Part shown: piece after piece, positions 45,175 to 53,553 of the stretch
How the letters are laid out: the number at the start of each line of letters is the position of its first letter
Numbering within the stretch: position 1 is the first letter of the stretch
NCBI RefSeq assembly: GCF_037963835.1
Contig: NZ_CP150145.1
Location: 6,944,001 to 7,008,000, forward strand
Reading direction: 5' to 3'
From: Paenibacillus sp. FSL H8-0332
GTDB taxonomy: Bacteria; Bacillota; Bacilli; Paenibacillales; Paenibacillaceae
DNA: 64,000 nt
Notes under the pieces: generated by a model
The model's database searches: none
What the model was told of the DNA's origin: nothing
Seen by the model: only the letters and a program-made list of their open reading frames with translations
Position numbers and translations under genes: made by a program

Positions 45175-45393
45175 TTAACATTTTTCACCATAAATTATTT
45201 CCAGAAACTCCAAAACAATTTCTGAAGTCACATCTTCCTCCGGTAAATATATAAACCGACTTAAGCGGAGAATATCCGGCTTATATAATTCAAGGAGTTT
45301 TAGAGTAGCATCAGAGTCTTTATTTCTAGCCGCCTGTAAGAGGTTTAAAAATTCGTTGTTTGTGATAGGTTCTGAAGCAATTTTCTTTTGCAT
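45175..45393 (-). CDS. rsoA: RsoA-like small co-sigma protein
   Basis: 72 residues with a single sigma region-2-like helical motif (LLQAARNKDSDATLKLLELY, then KPDILRLSRFI). In Bacillus subtilis RsoA (79 residues) supplies the region 2 function to SigO, which carries only region 4. AGGGGG lies eight bases before the ATG. The gene start lies inside the end of the SigO-like gene (49-base overlap), supporting coupled expression. The YvrJ-like gene nearby strengthens the assignment. Confidence 0.6.
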   Translation of the reverse strand: MQKKIASEPITNNEFLNLLQAARNKDSDATLKLLELYKPDILRLSRFIYLPEEDVTSEIVLEFLEIIYGEKC

Positions 45394-45674
45394 TTATTTA
45401 CCCCCTGTTGGCTTATGTTTAGTTGGTGGGCAACCTCCGCTTCTGACAAGCCTTCTAAATAGATTTTTTGCAAAATTAATCTCTCATGGAGAGAGAGCGT
45501 ACGAAATATCTGCTCGACCACGACCCGGTTATCCGAAGATTCTGTAAAGGAAGGAGCCGGCAAATCACGCTCATAGCTTTGCTCGTGCCCTCTGAGCTTC
45601 TTAGCCCGGTACTGCAATCTCCAGCCAATGCGATAAATTTCAGTCTTGTAGCGGTTGTATTCACTCTGTTCCAA
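45345..45674 (-). CDS. sigO: SigO-like sigma factor with region 4 only
   Basis: 109 residues from the TTG at 45674, with GGAGGGAG upstream. The C-terminal half is a sigma region 4 helix-turn-helix (LSLHERLILQKIYLEGLSEA; VAHQLNISQQGVNKCKRKLL). The N-terminal ~45 residues are basic and carry no region 2. Bacillus subtilis SigO is longer (about 178 residues), so this is a short version, and the homology is inferred mainly from architecture and from the RsoA-like and YvrJ-like neighbours. A phage-type late-gene activator is the alternative. Confidence 0.55.
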   Translation of the reverse strand: MEQSEYNRYKTEIYRIGWRLQYRAKKLRGHEQSYERDLPAPSFTESSDNRVVVEQIFRTLSLHERLILQKIYLEGLSEAEVAHQLNISQQGVNKCKRKLLQNLSQTTNF

Positions 45675-45861
45675 AGTGGTTCTCTCCCTCCAAATTAATA
45701 TTACATATGTAAGTAGGGAAATTTTGAGAGGAAAACAACAACCAAATAAGAACATTTGTTCCTATTAATCAAACCATTTTTTTATATTTTGTGAAATGGT
45801 TGTGAAACAAGAAGGTCAGTTTCCCTATCCTAAAAGCAAAAATTGAGGAAGGAATGAATAC

Positions 45862-46062
45862 ATGAAGATTGAAGATGTGGTACCTTTGATAACCAATGTA
45901 GGTTTTCCGGTCACACTCTGCTTTATTTTGATTCATTATGTGCTGGATACCATAGGGGAGAAGTTAGAAAAACTGGATACTTCGTTGCATTTACTCACTC
46001 AAGCAATTCAGTCCTTGGCGGAACAAGAAAAAACAGGGAATATCAAAATGGTACGTAAATAG
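45862..46062 (+). CDS. yvrJ: YvrJ-family small membrane protein
   Basis: 66 residues. One hydrophobic helix (LITNVGFPVTLCFILIHYVL) with the VGFP motif of YvrJ, then a charged amphipathic tail. In Bacillus subtilis yvrJ is in the SigO/RsoA regulon next to sigO. Here it is divergent from the sigO-rsoA-like pair. It may instead be read as a BhlA/UviB-type holin-like peptide. Confidence 0.65.
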   Translation: MKIEDVVPLITNVGFPVTLCFILIHYVLDTIGEKLEKLDTSLHLLTQAIQSLAEQEKTGNIKMVRK

Positions 46063-46196
46063 GTCGCATTGGTTCAACAGACTTAGGGAGCTGCGATAGC
46101 CGCAACTCCCTAAGAAAAACTAGTTTTTACAATCCCTATTTATATTTACAGCCAGTGTTGTAAATGCTTGATGTTAAATTTATACCACTGCTAGAT

Positions 46197-46679
46197 TTAT
46201 GGAGAAGTTAGTAATTGTTCGAGCATATCCGAAAATGACTTATAGTCGAACTCACTTACTATAGAATAATTTTGAATCGTTTCTTTCTTGCTTTTATCAT
46301 AAACGTAAACATAATTTTCATTAAGGAATGCGACACGGAAGAGGAGCTTTTGATTTTCTTTTGAATAAATAAACAAATCATACTCAGAGGCAGCATCTAC
46401 TTTATCAAAATTAGATGTTTTCTTTAATTTGAGATTAGACATTGGTTGGAACACATTTCGAATCTGATTTTGATCAATGACAGTTACATCTCTACTTGGG
46501 ACCGAATCTGTTTTAAGAGGTAATCGGATTATTTGAAGAGTAACGTTTGTTTCATCAATCTTATTGAGTACTGCTTTATCCATAGTTGTAGATAAGCTCA
46601 TAAAATAATAAATCCCGTAAATAATAATTCCAACAATTACAATTCCCGCTATTATCCAGTTTGACTTACGCTCCTTCAT
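46197..46679 (-). CDS. Membrane-anchored protein of unknown function
   Basis: 160 residues with one N-terminal helix (WIIAGIVIVGIIIYGIYYFM) and an extracellular domain of about 125 residues. AAGGAAGTGA lies upstream of the ATG. AT-rich compared with the flanking genes. No family recognised. Confidence 0.7.
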   Translation of the reverse strand: MKERKSNWIIAGIVIVGIIIYGIYYFMSLSTTMDKAVLNKIDETNVTLQIIRLPLKTDSVPSRDVTVIDQNQIRNVFQPMSNLKLKKTSNFDKVDAASEYDLFIYSKENQKLLFRVAFLNENYVYVYDKSKKETIQNYSIVSEFDYKSFSDMLEQLLTSP

Positions 46680-46810
46680 TACAATTCACTTCCTTTTTTA
46701 GTATTAATATACTGATCCACAATCTTCACTTTCCAATTATATACCAATCCAACGGAAAATAGATGCTTTAAATTCATTTCTAGGCTCAATAAAGAAGTAA
46801 CGATAATACG

Positions 46811-46856
46811 TAACAAAGAGAACCTGATACTTAACCGTATCAGGTTCTCTTTGTTA
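46811..46856. terminator. Perfect 20-base-pair hairpin
   Basis: TAACAAAGAGAACCTGATAC (46811-46830) pairs perfectly with 46837-46856 around a six-base loop. It lies just after the stop of the gene at 46864. The T-tract is short, so a bidirectional terminator or a regulatory stem are both possible. Confidence 0.65.
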
Positions 46857-46863
46857 AACAATC

Positions 46864-47322
46864 TTACACTATTTCCCAACCACTGCCTGAATGTGCTCTC
46901 TCGATAACCCCTTTACCGGAAACAAAACGAATAATCGTACCATTTTGTAAAGAAAATTCAAGAAATGGGAAACGAATTTGAAAAAGGTCGTACCGAGTCA
47001 ACGGCTGCAATGTGCGAGCCATTTCAGTCATTGCGGATACACCATTCTGAATAACTTTTCCTGTATCATTCCCTACTCCACCAAACAAGCTTGCTACAAG
47101 ACTTGCCACTCCAACCGTAACCCCAGCAGCCGTATTAGTCACAAAAATAAGTCCAAGAATAGTAGCCGATATTCCCCCCAGCGCCCCACTCAAGGCTACA
47201 GTATCAGCCGAGGAATCGCCCCAATGCCCATGAACATAGGAGTAGTTTTGTGCGTCACGCATTTGTTGAAGTTGAGAAAGACTAACCGTTACAGAAGCTG
47301 CATACTCACGACTTGTTGCCAT
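46864..47322 (-). CDS. Small protein with glycine-rich transmembrane hairpin
   Basis: 152 residues from the ATG at 47322, with GGAGGTAG upstream; the longer frame from 47418 has none. Residues about 45-90 form two glycine- and alanine-rich hydrophobic segments (GALGGISATILGLIF; GVTVGVASLVASLFGG). The N-terminal segment is polar and the C-terminal ~45 residues look like beta strands. The hairpin resembles those of membrane-active peptides or holins, but no family was recognised. Confidence 0.65.
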   Translation of the reverse strand: MATSREYAASVTVSLSQLQQMRDAQNYSYVHGHWGDSSADTVALSGALGGISATILGLIFVTNTAAGVTVGVASLVASLFGGVGNDTGKVIQNGVSAMTEMARTLQPLTRYDLFQIRFPFLEFSLQNGTIIRFVSGKGVIERAHSGSGWEIV

Positions 47323-47442
47323 AAAAAATCTACCTCCAGAAGAATAATTTTGTTTGAGAATCCAAGGCGCCTTGTTTTGTTTCTCACTTATAGGGATATT
47401 TTTTATGGCTTTTAACAACTCTTAATCACTATTTTTTAAGGA

Positions 47443-47625
47443 ATGGATGTGGCGGAAAGGAATCTTGGAATTGTAGGCGCTGCAGCAACCAGACGTCCAA
47501 AACTTTCTGGAATCAAGGCCAAGCCCCAACAAATTCATAAAAATACAGAGATCAACGATATGTGTTCTGCGCCACAAATAACAAACAGGCCTTCCACCCC
47601 CTCACAAGAGGGATCGTGAAAAGCC
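47443..47625. other. Intergenic stretch with an unassigned 59-codon frame
   Basis: ATG 47443 opens MDVAERNLGIVGAAATRRPK and ends at 47620 inside a terminator. Upstream AAGG is weak and no family was recognised, so it may be a gene fossil. Confidence 0.25.
47588..47625 (-). terminator. Terminator of the GntR-ABC operon
   Basis: On the minus strand GGCTTTTCAC pairs with GTGGAAGGCC, with an inner CCCTC/GAGGG stem, followed by TGTTTGTTATTT. Confidence 0.7.
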
Positions 47626-47648
47626 TTTTCCAATCCAGTGCATATTGT

Positions 47649-48014
47649 TCAATAAATCTTCCCCAGCAGCGCGATCACTTCATCAAGCGTAAGGCCGAAG
47701 GACTTGTAATACGCAATGTCGCCCTCCATCTGCTTCAAGACCATCTCGTTACGTATCCGCAGCATCTCATCCGGTGAGAATTCGGCCACAAAGCAGCCTT
47801 TGCCCGTTACCGTATTAATCAAGCCGCTCCGCTCCAGCTCCTCCCAGGCCTTCTTCACCGTGATGACACTGACATGCAGCTCCAGAGCAGCCTGCCGGAT
47901 GGGGGGCAGACAATAGCCGCTTTCCAGCTCGCCACCAAGAATCTGTGCGCTGATCTGTTCGTGCAGCTGCTGGTAGATCGGCTTGTCGGAGGTGCTGGAG
48001 ATCGTTACGTTCAT
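47649..48014 (-). CDS. GntR-family regulator, YtrA type
   Basis: 121 residues: a GntR winged helix (PIRQAALELHVSVITVKKAW; LINTVTGKGCFVAEF) with only a short C-terminal dimerisation tail, as in YtrA. Such regulators repress ABC transporters induced by cell-wall-active compounds. It starts in an ATGA overlap with the permease stop and is the last gene of the operon. The matching operator lies upstream of the first gene. Confidence 0.88.
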   Translation of the reverse strand: MNVTISSTSDKPIYQQLHEQISAQILGGELESGYCLPPIRQAALELHVSVITVKKAWEELERSGLINTVTGKGCFVAEFSPDEMLRIRNEMVLKQMEGDIAYYKSFGLTLDEVIALLGKIY

Positions 48015-48667
48015 AAGATCTCCACTTTCAGGAATCTCCGTACCGCAATCCGGTAGGCAAGTAGGGTGAAGGCTGCGAAAATGAGTATGCCCCCGATCAG
48101 AATCGAGAACTGAAGCGCCGTATTCTCTGTCCCGGAGCCGTAGAATATGCTGTGCATCCAGCTATTCTGGATTCCTTCCCATTGGACCAAGCCCGCGAAC
48201 AGGATCGCCGCAGCCGTTGATGCAGTCGTGGCCGCGCCATACTTATATGCCGTCTTATAGTACATAGTAATAAATATAAGGTTGAACACCGCCAGCATAA
48301 TGAAGCACAAGCCCCAGAAGCCCATATAAGGCGGAAAGAAAATATAAGTCAAATGCGGGTAGAGGCGAAACGTAAAAATACTGAAGATCATGGCAATGAG
48401 CAGATGCATAAGCTCAAGAATGACAACAACGGCTATTCTGGACTTCACGATGTCCGGTTTGGTTACAGGCATCATTGTGCTGAATATGAGATCATTCTGG
48501 CTCTTAAATCCGCCGAACATGTTCGGTACGGTGATGAAGCAGAAATACAGCGGAACCAGGAAGTAAACCCAGCCCGGAATAAGCATCAGACCGCCCATAA
48601 TTAAAGGTAATACGAAGAACCAGGGATTAACGCCTAGCTTCAAATCTTTCAGCACCAGATTATACAT
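48011..48667 (-). CDS. ABC-2-type transporter permease
   Basis: 218 residues from the ATG at 48667, with AAGGAGG six bases upstream. Six hydrophobic segments; the N-terminus YNLVLKDLKLGVNPWFFVLP and the middle GGFKSQNDLIFSTMMPVTKP fit ABC-2 permeases of the YtrC/BcrB kind. It overlaps the ATPase gene by eight bases. Confidence 0.85.
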   Translation of the reverse strand: MYNLVLKDLKLGVNPWFFVLPLIMGGLMLIPGWVYFLVPLYFCFITVPNMFGGFKSQNDLIFSTMMPVTKPDIVKSRIAVVVILELMHLLIAMIFSIFTFRLYPHLTYIFFPPYMGFWGLCFIMLAVFNLIFITMYYKTAYKYGAATTASTAAAILFAGLVQWEGIQNSWMHSIFYGSGTENTALQFSILIGGILIFAAFTLLAYRIAVRRFLKVEIL

Positions 48668-49514
48668 ATACACCCTCCTTTTTGGCAAAGTAGATCATGA
48701 TGTCATCGAGAGTCGGGATGGCCGTGCTAAGCGCCCAGGCGGGCTTGAGATCCCGGGTATGGATCAATCCGGTGAAGCCGAAGGAGTTGATTTTGTAGGA
48801 GATCAGCTTCCCCTTCACTTCGTTAAGCTGGGACTCGCTGCCGCTAAGTAACCGGTACGACTCCTTGAACTCGTTCTTCTCGCTACTTGCCACAATCTGT
48901 CCTTGCTCAATGAAGGTGATATAATCCGCACAGCGCTCAAGGTCAGAGGTTATATGAGTGGAGAACAGAATGCTGATCTCGCCGCCCATGATGAGCTCCT
49001 GGAAAATATCCAGCAGATCGTCTCTGGAGACCGGATCGAGTCCGCTGGTCGGCTCATCCAGAATCAGCAGCTTGGCGCCATGCGACAAGGCCAGAGTCAG
49101 GCTGTACTTCACCTTCATCCCGGTGGACAGCTCCGCTATTTTTTTATTCTCATCCAGCTTGAACCGGTTCAGATAGCTGTAATACGTCTCGTCACTCCAG
49201 TTCTTATAGAACTTCTTCGTAATACCCGTCAGCGTCTTAAGCCTGCTGCGTGTATAGAAATCGATATCGCCGAAGGCGCAGCCGATGTCCTGCTTCAATT
49301 CTGTTTCATGTTCAGCAATGTTCTTGCCCAGAATGCTGATCTCGCCGCTGTCGGCTTGAACCATATTCAGAATCGATTTGATCGTGGTGGTCTTGCCCGC
49401 ACCGTTGACCCCGATGAAGCCCATGATATAACCCTGCTCCAACTGAAAAGAGACGTCTTTGATCTGAAAATTAGGATATTTTTTATTTAAATTCCGGACA
49501 TCTAAAGCCAGCAT
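48660..49514 (-). CDS. ABC transporter ATP-binding protein
   Basis: 284 residues from the ATG at 49514, with GAGGGGG upstream. Walker A GVNGAGKTT, signature LSTGMKVKYSLTLAL and Walker B LLILDEPTSGLDP are intact. The C-terminal ~70 residues are an accessory domain typical of YtrB/BcrA-like exporters. It is the first gene of the operon. Confidence 0.88.
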   Translation of the reverse strand: MLALDVRNLNKKYPNFQIKDVSFQLEQGYIMGFIGVNGAGKTTTIKSILNMVQADSGEISILGKNIAEHETELKQDIGCAFGDIDFYTRSRLKTLTGITKKFYKNWSDETYYSYLNRFKLDENKKIAELSTGMKVKYSLTLALSHGAKLLILDEPTSGLDPVSRDDLLDIFQELIMGGEISILFSTHITSDLERCADYITFIEQGQIVASSEKNEFKESYRLLSGSESQLNEVKGKLISYKINSFGFTGLIHTRDLKPAWALSTAIPTLDDIMIYFAKKEGVYV

Positions 49515-49532
49515 AACTAACCCCCTCAATAA

Positions 49533-49583
49533 ATTGTGTATTCCGTGTATACACAATGTATCATGGGGGTTATGCAAAAGTCA
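49533..49583 (-). promoter_or_regulatory. Promoter and GntR/YtrA-type operator of the ABC operon
   Basis: ATTGTGTAT (49533-49541) and ATACACAAT (49549-49557) form a perfect 9-base dyad with a 7-base spacer. On the minus strand TTGACT lies 18 bases upstream of TACATT, whose end overlaps the dyad. A bound regulator would block the promoter. The regulator encoded at the end of the operon is the obvious candidate. Confidence 0.75.
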
Positions 49584-49586
49584 ATC

Positions 49587-50843
49587 CTATACGGCTGCAG
49601 ACGTTGAGGATTCCTTCCGCTTGCGCTGGAAGAACGGCTTACCTTTGGACCAATTGATGAACGGCTGTTCTATGGCGTAATACGAAATAGTAGCCGCTGC
49701 GTAAGAGATGACCACAACAGACATACTGATGCCCAGCCAGCGCCACACATCCCTGACTCCGGAATAATGGAAATCCTGAATGCCGTATTTCTCGATTAAG
49801 GTAATGAACAGATAGTGCCATATGTACAGGCCGAATGACACTTTGGCCGTATACCGGAACAAGCGGTTATCCAGCACACGCCCGGCGTACCGGCTGAATG
49901 GTGCCGAGAACAGCACGATTCCGAACAATATGGCATAGACCGGGAATAGATACGGCTGCTGCTGGAGACTGAAGTCGAATTCGCCTGCGTGGCGCATCCG
50001 CCAGATCAGAAGACCGGCAAGACCCAGAGCAAGCACTGCGGCGGCATCGAACACGCCCAGATTGCTGAGCCGTTCCACTCTGGAGCGGCGCTGCAGCAAG
50101 GCATTCGTGATGCCCGCCGCCAGAATCCCGATGGTGAAGTGCCCGAAGAAGCCGACCGGATTGTATCTCGGCATCCAGAATTTCGCGCCGCCGACCTGGC
50201 CATAGTCCCAGCCCCGGCCCTGCTCGCTTGGAGTAAACCAATGATGAATGAGGGCATTGGCAGCAAGCACCAACCCAAATACGGCGACCCAGAACAGGAT
50301 CGCCTTACTGAAGGAATGCCGCTTGCCGAGCATGAATAACACCGCCATGAACAGCGGCATCAGCAGGTAGCAGAATACCTCGAAGCTGATCGACCAGAGC
50401 GGCCCGTTCAAGTCGGAGGGGAAGAATGTGGTGTAGTGGAAGCCCGATGTGAAGGTGAAGGCTGTGACAATACGCCGCCCTAAGTACTCCATCGGAATAT
50501 CCAGCCTCCAGGTCAGGAGCAGGCAGACCAGCAGGGATACATAGAAGCCGGGCATGATTCTCGCGGCACGGCGCAGCGTATACGTCCGCAGGCTCGGATA
50601 CGGACCGTTATTCAGATACGCACTCCAGAAGGGGAACGACAGCAGGAAGCCGCTTAGCAGAAAAAACAAGCTGACCCCGCTGTTCCCCAGAAGCAGCACG
50701 GCTTGCAGCTCCTGGAGCCAGGGTTTTTGTGCGGGCATGATCAGCTTTTGCGATAAGTGATGCAGGATAACAGATAAGCAAGCGATTGCACGAATACCAT
50801 CCGCTCCAGATAACCGGGTACTGCCCAGACGAAGGTTTGACAT
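49587..50843 (-). CDS. OafA/YrhL-family membrane acyltransferase
   Basis: 418 residues, about ten transmembrane helices. The N-terminal acyltransferase-3 signature is present (LSGADGIRAIACLSVILHHL, His in the active-site position), as are GNSGVSLFFLLSGFLLSFPF and SFEVFCYLLMPLFM. Such enzymes O-acetylate cell-surface polysaccharides or peptidoglycan. AGAGGAAG lies upstream of the ATG. It is probably monocistronic. Confidence 0.87.
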   Translation of the reverse strand: MSNLRLGSTRLSGADGIRAIACLSVILHHLSQKLIMPAQKPWLQELQAVLLLGNSGVSLFFLLSGFLLSFPFWSAYLNNGPYPSLRTYTLRRAARIMPGFYVSLLVCLLLTWRLDIPMEYLGRRIVTAFTFTSGFHYTTFFPSDLNGPLWSISFEVFCYLLMPLFMAVLFMLGKRHSFSKAILFWVAVFGLVLAANALIHHWFTPSEQGRGWDYGQVGGAKFWMPRYNPVGFFGHFTIGILAAGITNALLQRRSRVERLSNLGVFDAAAVLALGLAGLLIWRMRHAGEFDFSLQQQPYLFPVYAILFGIVLFSAPFSRYAGRVLDNRLFRYTAKVSFGLYIWHYLFITLIEKYGIQDFHYSGVRDVWRWLGISMSVVVISYAAATISYYAIEQPFINWSKGKPFFQRKRKESSTSAAV

Positions 50844-51024
50844 CAGCTCAACTTCCTCTTTTCATGAGTGATTCCTGAACGGATGGCCGCCAGCAACACA
50901 ACCACCATAGCCGTAAATTCACTGCTCCTACTCGCTTAGGCGATATACACCGGTATCAGGTACTCCTATCTTTCAATACATGATGGATAAATCCTTCCGC
51001 TCTCCCTCATTCTGCCAAAATATT

Positions 51025-51495
51025 TCAAAGATTGCTCCGGCTGGCCAGCACATTATCGAGGAATTGCACTGCATCACTGTTGAACTTCCACCCTATGCCG
51101 AACTTATCCACGATCATCCCAAAGCATGAAGACCATGGTGTGCTGGAGAGCGGCATGATAACCGTCCCCCCCTGGGACAGATGATTATAGTACGCTTCGA
51201 GCTTCTGCTTGTCCTCAATGACCAGGCTGATCATGATGTTGTTCCCCTTCACCAGTTCACCTGTGACCTGCTGCATAGAGGGCAACAGATCGGACATCAT
51301 GATGGTACCGCCTGGGAACTCTATCATAGAATCCATAATCATCGCTAACTCATGGTCCGGCAGGGGATAGCTCGGGTCCTGCGGAATATCTCCGAATTTG
51401 ATCTTTTTCACTGTAGTAGCCTGCAATGCCTCCGCATAGAACTCAATCGCTTCCCCGGCAACACCATCGAAATTAATATAGGCAATAGCTGACAT
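51025..51495 (-). CDS. VOC-family (PhnB-like) protein
   Basis: 156 residues from the ATG at 51495, with AGGAGG nine bases upstream. The PhnB-like pattern is clear (AYINFDGVAGEAIEFYAEAL; GGTIMMSDLLPS; GTVIMPLSSTPWSSCFGMIV; GIGWKFN). It is divergent from a WYL regulator that probably controls it. Confidence 0.85.
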   Translation of the reverse strand: MSAIAYINFDGVAGEAIEFYAEALQATTVKKIKFGDIPQDPSYPLPDHELAMIMDSMIEFPGGTIMMSDLLPSMQQVTGELVKGNNIMISLVIEDKQKLEAYYNHLSQGGTVIMPLSSTPWSSCFGMIVDKFGIGWKFNSDAVQFLDNVLASRSNL

Positions 51496-51594
51496 AGAGC
51501 ATAACCTCCTTCTTAAGATAAATGTAGTATAATACACGATAGGTGACGGCCGTATGTCACCGTTTCACACTTAACTCAAGAAAGAGGGAACCGG

Positions 51595-52506
51595 ATGGAC
51601 AAGGTGGAGCGGCTGATTACCATCATTATGATTCTGCTCAAAAAAGACATTGTGCCCAGCTCAGAGTTCGCACAATTATTCGGCGTGTCCAAACGGACGA
51701 TTCTCCGCGATATGGAAGCGCTCAGCCTGGCGCACATTCCTATATACGCCACACCCGGCGTGCAGGGCGGCTACGGCATTATGGAAGAATACAAGATGGA
51801 CAAGCGGCTGCTGAGCAGCTCCGACCTGGAGAATATACTGGCTGCGCTCGGCGGGCTGGGGCAAATTCTGATTAGCGAAGATGTGGCCATGACGCTACGA
51901 AAAATAGAAGCGATGGTGAGTCCAATCGCTCCTAAGGGGTCGGTTCAGCTGTCCTTCTATGATTGGGAGGGCCGCGCAGAGCTTGCCGGAGCCTTGAAGA
52001 CCTGCCAGGAAGCCATCGCCGGGAGCTGGCTGCTGTCCTTCGGCTACACCGACAGATCCGGCACTCCGACTACACGGACAGTGGAGCCCTACCAGCTTCA
52101 TTTCAGTGAATCGAGCTGGTATCTGAAGGGCTTTTGCCTGGAGCGGATGGGGGCACGGATGTTCAAGCTCTCCCGGATGGAGCAGCTGGAGCGGAAGGAA
52201 CAGACCTTCAGCCCCAGAGCGGACATGCTGAATCAGGCACGGGAAACTGAGGTTCCGCCGCAGTTAACCGAAGTGAAGGCACTGATCTCGCCGGGGATTA
52301 AGGATCAATTCGTTGAACGGTATGGCCGCAAAAGCATCGAAGCCTATAACGCGGAACAGCTGCTGGCTACGTTCTATATTCCGCAGCACCCGATCGGATA
52401 TCAATTCCTGGCCGGCTTCGGCACCCATCTGGAGATTATGGAGCCGAAAGCCTACCGTGAAGAATTCCGTAAGTACCTGCTTGAAATGATGAGCCGGTAT
52501 GCGTAG
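51595..52506 (+). CDS. YafY-like transcriptional regulator with WYL domain
   Basis: 303 residues. N-terminal HTH (SSEFAQLFGVSKRTILRDME) and a WYL-type ligand-binding domain from about residue 135 (RTVEPYQLHFSESSWYLKGF). AGAGGGAA lies upstream of the ATG. Divergent from the VOC gene. Confidence 0.88.
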   Translation: MDKVERLITIIMILLKKDIVPSSEFAQLFGVSKRTILRDMEALSLAHIPIYATPGVQGGYGIMEEYKMDKRLLSSSDLENILAALGGLGQILISEDVAMTLRKIEAMVSPIAPKGSVQLSFYDWEGRAELAGALKTCQEAIAGSWLLSFGYTDRSGTPTTRTVEPYQLHFSESSWYLKGFCLERMGARMFKLSRMEQLERKEQTFSPRADMLNQARETEVPPQLTEVKALISPGIKDQFVERYGRKSIEAYNAEQLLATFYIPQHPIGYQFLAGFGTHLEIMEPKAYREEFRKYLLEMMSRYA

Positions 52507-52533
52507 TAATTACGGTGCTAAGGGAGCAGGCTG

Positions 52534-53553
52534 TTAATCCAGCTCCTTAAGGAATTCCCCAATCCGATCCATATAGCCCGGAACTGTGATGTGGCGCGGA
52601 GCGAAGAGGCTGATCATGAGCGCCCTGAAGCTGGAATCCGCTGTCTTCCGGCTCAGCATCGAATGCTCAGCCTCCGGGAAGACCGCTACGGTCAGCAGTT
52701 CAGGCTGGATAATCTTGCGGTACACCCGCTCCGTCTCCTGCCAGTCTACATGAATATCCTGCTGGCCCAGCAGCAACAGCACCGGGGAATGGAATTGCTT
52801 AAGATCCTGCCCGGCATCCGACAGGTAATTCTTGCTGACAAAGGTCCACCGCTCCCGCGTCATCGGTTCATTTTCCTTCACCGCAGCCAGATAGTCTTCA
52901 TAGCTCGCCTTCCGCGCCAGAAGCTGTCCAACTTCGTTGTTAGCCGCTTCTTCGGTTGCTATCTCCGCCTCCGATTTCCCTTCCTGCAGCATTTGCTGCC
53001 GGGTATGATAGGCTCCTTGGCGCAGCCAGTTGATGGCCGGTGAGACCAGAATGCTGAAGGCGAGCGGCTCCTTGCCCGCCAGCTTGGGAATCACCCAGCC
53101 TGCCTGACTGGCACCCCACACCCCGATCCGGTCCGGATCGATATTCGGCTGCTTCCGGGCCCATGCGATAGCCTCGCGGGCTTCCTCCACCCGGTCATCT
53201 ATACTCTGATCCAGCCAATTTCCCGCCGAACCGCCGATTCCTCTTTTATCAAGAGACAAGGAGGCATACCCCAGACCGGCTAACCGCTCCCATAGCGGCT
53301 TATACCCGTCATCATGTGAGGCATTAATCGGCCCGTCCCCATGAATGAAGAGGACCAGCCCCAGCTTGCCGGGAGATACGGAAGACCCCTTGGGCAACAC
53401 CAGCGTACCCGTCAGCTCGCCCTCAGGCGACGCAATCCGGATGGCCTGCTCAATCATCTCAAAGCGGTTCTGCTGCACAATGTATATCCCCGCACCGCTA
53501 AGGAGCAGCACTATAGTTAGCAGAGATATCCATAGCTTCTTCGTTGTCTTCAT
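52534..53553 (-). CDS. Secreted or membrane-anchored alpha/beta hydrolase
   Basis: 339 residues from the ATG at 53553; the longer frame to 53700 is not supported. One N-terminal hydrophobic helix (LWISLLTIVLLLSGAGIYIV). Hydrolase motifs: oxyanion region VLFIHGDGP, nucleophile Ser in GVWGASQAGW, Asp near LLLGQQDIHVDW and His in FPEAEHSML. It resembles the dienelactone-hydrolase/S9-peptidase-like esterases. Its start lies inside the end of the GNAT gene (56-base overlap), so the three genes 52534-55002 form one unit. Confidence 0.83.
   Translation of the reverse strand: MKTTKKLWISLLTIVLLLSGAGIYIVQQNRFEMIEQAIRIASPEGELTGTLVLPKGSSVSPGKLGLVLFIHGDGPINASHDDGYKPLWERLAGLGYASLSLDKRGIGGSAGNWLDQSIDDRVEEAREAIAWARKQPNIDPDRIGVWGASQAGWVIPKLAGKEPLAFSILVSPAINWLRQGAYHTRQQMLQEGKSEAEIATEEAANNEVGQLLARKASYEDYLAAVKENEPMTRERWTFVSKNYLSDAGQDLKQFHSPVLLLLGQQDIHVDWQETERVYRKIIQPELLTVAVFPEAEHSMLSRKTADSSFRALMISLFAPRHITVPGYMDRIGEFLKELD

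Noticed and set aside
46679..46879. 66-codon minus-strand frame
   Set aside because: It runs through the 20-base hairpin and has no ribosome binding site.
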